From Bacillota bacterium (GTDB lineage: Bacteria > Bacillota > Clostridia > Acetivibrionales > DSM-1351), in the NCBI GenBank assembly GCA_023395575.1, contig JAEWZA010000041.1, positions 1 to 10,849 of the forward strand: a stretch of 10,849 bases of DNA, written 5' to 3'. This document shows positions 5,873 to 10,849 of the stretch, one piece after another. Within the stretch, counting starts at the first letter, position 1. Each line of letters begins with the position of its first letter. Made by a program: the position numbers and the translations under genes. The notes under the pieces were generated by a model. It was not told the origin of the DNA, did no database searches, and worked only from the letters and a program-made list of their open reading frames with translations.

Positions 5873-5985
5873 CGTAAAACTAATTTGATTTTCATTTAGC
5901 CTTTTTCTGTCCACATATTCAAGATCCTTTACCCTCTGAATATTATTGTTAGATATAAAACTTTAAAATTGCAATCAAAAAACTA

Positions 5986-6015
5986 TTGACACAACTTACC
6001 TTTGTGTACTACTAT
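5986..6015 (+). promoter_or_regulatory. Promoter of the ABC exporter operon
   Basis: TTGACA (5986-5991), 18 nt, TACTAT (6010-6015). Start near 6022. It is the only strong promoter seen upstream of the leader peptide and gives a ~500-nt leader before the first ABC gene. Confidence 0.75.
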
Positions 6016-6058
6016 TACAAAGTAAGTGTTTTTTCCTACTTTGTAATTTTAATTACAA
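6014..6058 (+). promoter_or_regulatory. Nested inverted repeats at the transcription start
   Basis: ATTACAAAGTA (6014-6024) and TACTTTGTAAT (6037-6047) form a perfect 11 bp inverted repeat that overlaps the -10 and the expected start. TTGTAATT (6041-6048) can pair alternatively with AATTACAA (6051-6058). It could be a repressor operator (for example TetR- or MarR-type) or a 5' hairpin of the mRNA. The sequence does not decide. Confidence 0.5.
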
Positions 6059-6090
6059 ACAATTCTACGGTGAAAGGAGTGTATTAAAAA

Positions 6091-6129
6091 ATGAAAACAA
6101 CTAAGATTTATGAGGTGTTTTTTAAGTAA
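6091..6129 (+). CDS. 12-aa leader peptide of the ABC operon
   Basis: A short ORF encoding MKTTKIYEVFFK. It has a good ribosome binding site, AAAGGAG (6073-6079), 11 nt before the ATG, and begins about 70 nt after the predicted transcription start. Two alternative RNA hairpins and an intrinsic terminator follow, then the exporter genes. In Bacillus subtilis the related bmrCD exporter genes are controlled by translation of a leader ORF, bmrB, through ribosome-mediated attenuation. The same logic is inferred here, although this peptide is much shorter than BmrB. The ORF is too short to be supported by codon use; the case rests on the ribosome binding site and context. Confidence 0.65.
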   Translation: MKTTKIYEVFFK

Positions 6130-6139
6130 TTTAATATCG

Positions 6140-6194
6140 AACCTATATAGTTAGTACGTATATACTTTCTATTAGGTTAACCACTTGAGTAACC
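6140..6194 (+). promoter_or_regulatory. Competing hairpins of the attenuator
   Basis: Hairpin 1 pairs AACCTA-ATAG (6140-6150, one bulged T) with CTATTAGGTT (6169-6178). Hairpin 2 pairs GGTTA (6175-6179) with TAACC (6190-6194). Both use GGTT, so they exclude each other. GTTAA (6176-6180) can also pair with TTAAC (6211-6215), which would invade the terminator stem. Hairpin 1 begins 11 nt after the leader stop, within reach of a ribosome stalled near the end of the peptide. The switching scheme is inference. Confidence 0.5.
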
Positions 6195-6363
6195 GTCATT
6201 TATAGTATTATTAACACGATGAGTTATCGTGTTTTTTTATTCCCTATTTTTGTGTATTTTTTGAGATACATGCCTATCTCAAATGCTGTTGAAGGCAAGT
6301 CAAGCAATTGCTTTTGCAGCAACAATTGCTAAATTTAGTACATAAGACTTTCTATTTAGGTTA
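6151..6363 (+). repeat. Duplicated ~29-nt leader segment
   Basis: Positions 6151-6179 and 6335-6363 share TTAGTAC, then ACTTTCTATT, then AGGTTA, with a short gap and few differences, followed in both by a TTGAG. The copies are about 180 nt apart on either side of the terminator. The second copy has a small hairpin (TTAG 6361-6364 with CTAA 6370-6373) but no terminator after it. Confidence 0.6.
6213..6238 (+). terminator. Leader intrinsic terminator (attenuator)
   Basis: AACACGAT (6213-6220), loop GAGTT, ATCGTGTT (6226-6233), then an uninterrupted T run to 6238. It lies 84 nt after the leader peptide and about 280 nt before the first exporter gene, with no other gene between promoter and terminator. 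Readthrough would be needed to express the exporter unless another promoter exists. Confidence 0.85.
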
Positions 6364-6456
6364 GTTGAGCTAATATATTTATGTAATTCATTGTTTAAAA
6401 AAGATAAATATAAATGATAATAACTCTGTGGAAGTAATAAAATCGTTTAAGAAGCC

Positions 6457-6513
6457 ATAGGTTCTCCACCTATAGTTTCAATATATTTTGTGCCTCAATT
6501 AGGCGTGGGAGGA
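6457..6513 (+). promoter_or_regulatory. Hairpins near the ribosome binding site of the first ABC gene
   Basis: ATAGGT (6457-6462) pairs with ACCTAT (6468-6473), exposing the loop TCTCC (6463-6467), whose CTCC is complementary to GGAG of the ribosome binding site GGGAGGA (6507-6513). A second small hairpin, GCCT-AGGC (6492-6504), lies just before that site. Loop-to-site pairing could lower translation; this is only a structural possibility. Confidence 0.35.
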
Positions 6514-6517
6514 TAGT

Positions 6518-8368
6518 ATGGAGCAAAACAATAACGGCAGACTAAAAATGCTTTATTCTTTTATTAAAGGCTTTAGATGGTTATTTATTCTTGCAATTTT
6601 TTCAACCATGCTTGCAATTATTTTTAACTATCTTTTGCCACAGATTATAAAAATTATTATTGACTCAGTAATTGGAACTGAGCCATTAAAGCTTCCAGAA
6701 GGAATTTTAAACTATATCAACTTACATGGTGGCAGAGATATGCTAAGAAGCAACCTTCTCTTCTGTTCCTTAGCAGCTCTTATTTTAGCAATATTATCAG
6801 GCGCTTTTACATATCTATTTAGAGTTTGTATTGCAAAAGCTTCTGAAGGTACTATCAGAAAGCTTCGTAATCACCTATTTGATCACATTCAAAAGTTGCC
6901 TTACAGCTGGCATGTCAAAAATCAAACCGGTGATATTATTCAGCGTTGTACCTCTGACGTTGAAGTTATACGAAATTTTTTATTTCTGCAATTTATAGAG
7001 ATGGTCAGAACGGTTTTTTTAATTACCTTCTCTCTCCTGCTTATGTTTATGATGAATGTAAAGCTATCTCTGATTGCTCTTGCATTTATACCTATTGTAA
7101 TAGCCTATTCCTCAATATTCTATAAGAAAATTGCTGATAAGTTTAAGTATGCTGATGAGGCCGAAGGTGCTCTATCAGCTATGGTTCAGGAAAACTTTAC
7201 AGGTGTACGTGTCGTTCGTGCTTTTGGAAGGCAAGCTCATGAGATTGAGAATTTTGATGTTAAAAATGATTATTTCGCAAATTACTGGATTAAGTTAGGC
7301 TTTTTGCTTAGCAAATACTGGGGTATTGGTGACTTTTTTTCAAGTCTCCAGGTAATGCTTATTATAGTTTTGGGCTCTATTGAAGCTGCTAATGGTGTAA
7401 TAACCTTAGGAGAATTTTTAGTTTTTATTTTCTATAATTCTATGCTGGTTTGGCCTATCAGAAATTTTGGGCGAATACTATCTGAAATGAGTAAAACCAG
7501 TGTTTCCCTCAGCCGTATCAACGAAATTATTTCTGAAGAAGAAGAAAAGGATTTCGAGGGTGCAATTACACCTGATATGACCGGCGACATTGAATTTAAA
7601 AATGTTAATTTTGACTATGAAGGCATTAAGCCTGTTCTTAAGAATATTTCATTTAAAATTAAGTCTGGTACCACCTTCGGTATCTTAGGCGGAACTGGCT
7701 CTGGAAAATCTACAATAATGTATTTGCTAGATAGACTTTACGAGCTTCCTGATGAATGTGGGACTATTGAAATCGGCGGAGTTAATATCAAAAACATAAA
7801 GCTTGATTATTTAAGAAGCAATATTGGCTTTGTGCTTCAAGAGCCCTTTTTATTCTCAAAAACAATTAAGGAAAACATTGACGCTTTCAAGAACACTAAT
7901 GATATTGAGCTAATTCGTCACAATGCAAGCATAGCGGCAGTTGATGATGCGATAATTGGTTTTTCTAAAGGTTATGATACCATCGTAGGCGAGCGTGGAG
8001 TTACTCTTTCAGGTGGACAAAAGCAAAGAGTAGCCATTGCAAGAATGTTAATGCAAAAATCGCCAATCATGATTTTTGATGATTCTCTTTCCGCTGTAGA
8101 TGCCGAGACAGATGCAAAAATTCGTGCTCAGCTAAATGAGAACACTTCACAAAGCACAGTTATTCTTGTTTCACATAGAATTACAACCCTAATGCAAGCT
8201 GATGTGATTATGGTTTTAAATTCTGGTGAAATATCAGAAATCGGAACCCATTCCGAGCTTCTGGCAAATGAAAATGGAATTTACAGAAAAATATATGATA
8301 TTCAGAGCAGTCTTGAAACTGAGCTTTTAGATGCTGCTAAGGATGATCATTTTGGAGGTGACAATTAA
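6518..8368 (+). CDS. ABC exporter half-transporter, BmrC/YheI-like (degenerate ATP site)
   Basis: A 616-aa type IV ABC exporter: N-terminal membrane domain (~20-310, about six hydrophobic segments) fused to a nucleotide-binding domain (~355-595). Motifs seen are Walker A GGTGSGKST (391-399), Q-loop Q441, signature LSGGQ (497-501), Walker B ending D521, and H-loop H553. The residue after Walker B is D522 (FDDSLSAVD) in place of the catalytic Glu, the mark of the non-hydrolysing site in heterodimeric exporters such as BmrCD, LmrCD and TM287/288. The signature is intact, so it completes the active site of its partner. The start follows GGAGG at 6508-6512 by 5 nt. It overlaps the next ABC gene by one base (TAATG). 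Expected role is efflux of drugs or other amphipathic compounds at the cytoplasmic membrane; substrate unknown. Regulation by the upstream leader attenuator is likely. Confidence 0.92.
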   Translation: MEQNNNGRLKMLYSFIKGFRWLFILAIFSTMLAIIFNYLLPQIIKIIIDSVIGTEPLKLPEGILNYINLHGGRDMLRSNLLFCSLAALILAILSGAFTYLFRVCIAKASEGTIRKLRNHLFDHIQKLPYSWHVKNQTGDIIQRCTSDVEVIRNFLFLQFIEMVRTVFLITFSLLLMFMMNVKLSLIALAFIPIVIAYSSIFYKKIADKFKYADEAEGALSAMVQENFTGVRVVRAFGRQAHEIENFDVKNDYFANYWIKLGFLLSKYWGIGDFFSSLQVMLIIVLGSIEAANGVITLGEFLVFIFYNSMLVWPIRNFGRILSEMSKTSVSLSRINEIISEEEEKDFEGAITPDMTGDIEFKNVNFDYEGIKPVLKNISFKIKSGTTFGILGGTGSGKSTIMYLLDRLYELPDECGTIEIGGVNIKNIKLDYLRSNIGFVLQEPFLFSKTIKENIDAFKNTNDIELIRHNASIAAVDDAIIGFSKGYDTIVGERGVTLSGGQKQRVAIARMLMQKSPIMIFDDSLSAVDAETDAKIRAQLNENTSQSTVILVSHRITTLMQADVIMVLNSGEISEIGTHSELLANENGIYRKIYDIQSSLETELLDAAKDDHFGGDN

Positions 8369-10200
8369 TGGCTTATTTTGAAGAGGAAGAATATAAAAAG
8401 CCCTTTTCATTTAAAGTTTGGGCTAAAATAATACCATTTGTAAAGCTGTATAAGAAACACTTTCTTACGGCAATGGGCTTTTTAATCTTTTTATCTATTA
8501 TAGATGTAACTTACCCATTATTTCAGAGATACGCAATTAACAATTTTGTTATACCTGCTTCAACAGAGGGTATTTGGAAATTTGCCGCTTTATATGGTTG
8601 TGTTATTTTATTGCAGGTATTTGCAGTTATTGTGTTTATAGAAAATTCAATGAAGGTAGAACTAAATGTTGCTAAAGCCATCAGAAAGGCAGTGTTTGTT
8701 CATCTTCAAAAGCTTTCCTTTAGTTATTACAATACTACCCCTGTAGGATATATGATGGCAAGAGTTATGAGTGATACTGGACGTATCGGACAAATGGTAT
8801 CATGGGGTATGACAGATATTTTGTGGGCAATTGTATATGTAGTTGGCGTTTTCATTGCTATGCTATTATTAAATTTCAAGCTGGCACTATTAGTTATGTG
8901 CGTAATCCCAGTTATTGCTCTTATTACAATGTATTTTCAGAAGAAAATTTTAAATGTAAACAGAAAAATCAGAAAAATCAACTCAAGGTTAACCGGAGCC
9001 TTCAATGAAGGTATTACAGGTGCAAGAACTTCTAAAACTCTGGTTATTGAAGATAAGAACCTGAAGGAATTTTCGGTAATTACTGATGAATTCTATTCTT
9101 CAACTATGCGTGCCGCTATACTTAATGCTATATTTATTCCAATAATACTATCTTTCAGCACTCTTGCAGTTTGCATTGTTTTGGTCCGTGGAGGTTATTT
9201 AGTTATAAATGATGCAATGGAATTGGGAACACTTTCTGTCTTTATCACCTATGGCATAAGTATATTTGAGCCAATACAGCAAATTGCTCGTGTTTTTGCC
9301 GATTTTGTTTCTACTCAGGCTAATATTGAACGTGTAACAGGGTTAATTGAAACTGAACCTGATATAACTGACACTCCTGAGGTTATTGAGAAATATGGTG
9401 ACAATTTTAACCCTAAGAAAGAAAATTGGGAAACTATAAAAGGTGATATTGAGTTTAAGAATGTTTCCTTCAAGTATCCTGATGGCGATGAGTATATTCT
9501 AAAAGATTTCAATCTCAAGATACCTGCTGGTACTACTGTTGCTATTGTAGGTGAAACAGGTGCAGGTAAAAGCACACTTGTGAATCTTGCCTGCAGATTC
9601 TTTGAGCCAACAAACGGTCAGATTCTTATCGATGGAAAAGACTATAGAGAGCGTTCACAGCTATGGCTTCATAATAACATAGGCTATGTGCTGCAAAGTC
9701 CACATCTGTTTTCTGGAACAGTTCGAGACAACATTCGATATGGAAAGTTTGATGCCTCAGATGAAGAGATTGAAGCCTCCATAAAGCTTGTGGCTGCAGA
9801 TAATGTTATCAATAGTATGGATAAAGGTTTGGACACCAACATTGGTGAAGGCGGCGACCGCCTGTCCACTGGTGAAAAGCAGCTGATATCCTTTGCTAGA
9901 GCAATTATAGCTGATCCCAAAATATTCGTACTAGATGAAGCCACCTCTTCAATCGACACTCAGACTGAACAATTGATTCAGAACGCCATTATGCACATAT
10001 TAAATAACAGGACTTCCTTTTTAATTGCTCATAGATTGTCAACAATCAAGAGAGCTGACATTATACTGGTGGTTAAGAATGGTAATATCATAGAGCGTGG
10101 AACCCATAAAGAGCTTTTGAAACAAAAAGGCTACTACTTTTCCCTATATCAAAAGCAATTTGAAGAAGAGACTGGAGCAGCTATGCTTGATAAAGTGTAA
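8368..10200 (+). CDS. ABC exporter half-transporter, BmrD/YheH-like (catalytic partner)
   Basis: A 610-aa ABC exporter with a membrane domain (~25-310) and a nucleotide-binding domain (~360-595). Walker A is GETGAGKST (395-403), Q-loop Q443, Walker B VLDE with catalytic E524, D-loop SSID and H-loop H555. The signature is altered to LSTGEKQ (499-505) where LSGGQ is usual. This complements the first subunit: its own Walker motifs plus the partner's intact LSGGQ make the active site, while its altered signature faces the partner's D522. The pair is therefore an asymmetric heterodimer. A linker with NWETIKGDIEF (~353-363) is longer than in the partner. The ATG overlaps the stop of the upstream gene, with GGAGG at 8354-8358, 9 nt before it, so the two are translationally coupled. 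A strong terminator follows three bases after the stop. Confidence 0.93.
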   Translation: MAYFEEEEYKKPFSFKVWAKIIPFVKLYKKHFLTAMGFLIFLSIIDVTYPLFQRYAINNFVIPASTEGIWKFAALYGCVILLQVFAVIVFIENSMKVELNVAKAIRKAVFVHLQKLSFSYYNTTPVGYMMARVMSDTGRIGQMVSWGMTDILWAIVYVVGVFIAMLLLNFKLALLVMCVIPVIALITMYFQKKILNVNRKIRKINSRLTGAFNEGITGARTSKTLVIEDKNLKEFSVITDEFYSSTMRAAILNAIFIPIILSFSTLAVCIVLVRGGYLVINDAMELGTLSVFITYGISIFEPIQQIARVFADFVSTQANIERVTGLIETEPDITDTPEVIEKYGDNFNPKKENWETIKGDIEFKNVSFKYPDGDEYILKDFNLKIPAGTTVAIVGETGAGKSTLVNLACRFFEPTNGQILIDGKDYRERSQLWLHNNIGYVLQSPHLFSGTVRDNIRYGKFDASDEEIEASIKLVAADNVINSMDKGLDTNIGEGGDRLSTGEKQLISFARAIIADPKIFVLDEATSSIDTQTEQLIQNAIMHILNNRTSFLIAHRLSTIKRADIILVVKNGNIIERGTHKELLKQKGYYFSLYQKQFEEETGAAMLDKV

Positions 10201-10202
10201 CT

Positions 10203-10249
10203 ATAAAAGGTTCAGATTTAGTATTTAACTTATCTGAACCTTTTATTTT
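10203..10249 (+). terminator. Intrinsic terminator of the ABC operon
   Basis: AAAAGGTTCAGAT (10205-10217) pairs perfectly with ATCTGAACCTTTT (10232-10244), extended by two further A-T pairs, and is followed by a T-rich tail. The A-rich left side means it could also stop minus-strand transcripts from the right-hand gene. Confidence 0.92.
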
Positions 10250-10329
10250 GCCCCAAAATATAAGTTCTAATTTTACCCGTTATGCTAATCATTATATAAG
10301 CCTTGCATGGTAATTTTATAGTAATGGCT

Positions 10330-10351
10330 TACTGGTACTCGCGTACCAGTA
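10330..10351. promoter_or_regulatory. Perfect 9 bp palindrome with 4-nt centre
   Basis: TACTGGTAC, TCGC, GTACCAGTA. CTTA/TAAG just outside extends the symmetry with a two-base slip. There is no T run on either side, so it is not an obvious terminator. It lies in the gap between the convergent ABC operon and the right-hand gene. A protein-binding site or an RNA hairpin are both possible. Confidence 0.4.
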
Positions 10352-10442
10352 TAAGTAATAAGTAGTTATCTGCAAACTCAGTTCAAAATAAAATAGCACA
10401 ACTAGTTAATTTATTTAACTAATAGACTAAGTTGGACATCCA

Positions 10443-10849
10443 TCAACTTAAAAGCACTGAATTAACTATAGAAAAATTACCAGCATAACGTGCTTTATCT
10501 TCTGGCAACTCTTTGTACTCAGGCTTAGCCTCAATTATTTCAATAATTTTTCTAATCATTTTATTTAATATAAGTACCTCATTATCTTTATATTTATCTT
10601 CAAATGAAATTTCATTAGTTCCTACATCTATTGAAAATGGAGGCATATTATCAATAGTCCATTCAATAATTTTCTTACGTCCTTTATACGTTACTTCTAA
10701 ATATTGCTTAACTGGAAGAGACCAATGAAGATACTCCGGAAAGGATTCAGGGTAATTAAAAATATCAATTTTTTGCATTTCAGCAAGTATAGATTCCTTT
10801 TCATCCTTGCTTAATTTCATTTTGATAATAGGTGAGCCTTCTTTCGTAT
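10443..10849 (-). CDS. Protein of unknown function, probably cut by the window edge
   Basis: The minus-strand frame is open from the right edge to a TGA at 10445-10443. The first ATG in the window is at 10820 and would give 125 aa, but it has no ribosome binding site. The frame upstream continues with sensible residues (TKEGSPIIK), so the true start is probably outside. Visible features are a charged helix (LSKDEKESILAEMQKIDIF), then FPEYLHW, a basic strand (VTYKGRKKIIEWTID), an acidic middle, a helix rich in Ile and Lys (LNKMIRKIIEIIEAKPEYKEL) and a short hydrophobic tail. I recognise no family or catalytic motif. It is convergent with the ABC operon. Confidence 0.65.
   Translation of the reverse strand, partial: TKEGSPIIKMKLSKDEKESILAEMQKIDIFNYPESFPEYLHWSLPVKQYLEVTYKGRKKIIEWTIDNMPPFSIDVGTNEISFEDKYKDNEVLILNKMIRKIIEIIEAKPEYKELPEDKARYAGNFSIVNSVLLS

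Noticed and set aside
5696..5914. Short ORFs on both strands across the tRNA-Tyr gene
   Set aside because: They are chance openings over a complete tRNA and its terminator.
9315..9959. Minus-strand ORFs inside the second ABC gene
   Set aside because: They are shadows of the conserved nucleotide-binding domain; no ribosome binding sites or family features.

Overview
The window looks like chromosomal DNA of a low-GC Gram-positive anaerobe, most likely a member of Clostridia. The evidence is strong AT bias, AGGAGG-type ribosome binding sites, consensus sigma-A promoters, CCA-encoding tRNA genes and Firmicutes-type protein families. No species can be named from the sequence. No phage, transposase, CRISPR or toxin-antitoxin genes were found.

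Layout. At the left edge (1-32, minus) is the first codons of a gene whose N-terminus resembles adenylosuccinate lyase. Next come three tandem minus-strand genes for M42-family metallo-aminopeptidases (414-1415, 1761-2822, 3126-4175). They are separated by intergenic DNA built from a diverged ~75-80 bp repeat (four copies, A-D), a compact structured block (1525-1636) and a 65 bp tandem repeat with CTTG-capped hairpins. Two repeat copies carry minus-strand promoter-like sequences. The structured block and the hairpin array would therefore be 5' leaders of the first two peptidase genes. An AT-rich stretch without genes (4190-4580) follows. Then come a terminator, tRNA-Phe(GAA) and a CAT-anticodon tRNA (probably Ile2) on the minus strand behind a perfect TTGACA-17-TATAAT promoter. 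On the plus strand are a small STAS/SpoIIAA-like protein with promoter and terminator, and tRNA-Tyr(GTA) with its own promoter and terminator.

The right half is an apparent drug-efflux operon. A promoter (5986-6015) drives a ~500-nt leader with a 12-residue leader peptide (MKTTKIYEVFFK), competing hairpins and an intrinsic terminator (6213-6238). This is the architecture of ribosome-mediated attenuation. After it come two overlapping ABC exporter half-transporters (6518-8368, 8368-10200) that form a BmrCD/YheI-YheH-like heterodimer with one degenerate ATP site, closed by a strong terminator. The window ends in a minus-strand gene of unknown function that probably continues past the right edge.

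How the parts may work together. The M42 enzymes are expected to trim peptides in the cytoplasm, and three different paralogs suggest different residue preferences. The ABC pair probably exports drugs and is likely induced when a translation inhibitor stalls ribosomes on the leader peptide. The best candidates for undescribed biology are the structured leaders and repeats between the peptidase genes, and the leader of the ABC operon with its partly duplicated regulatory segment.
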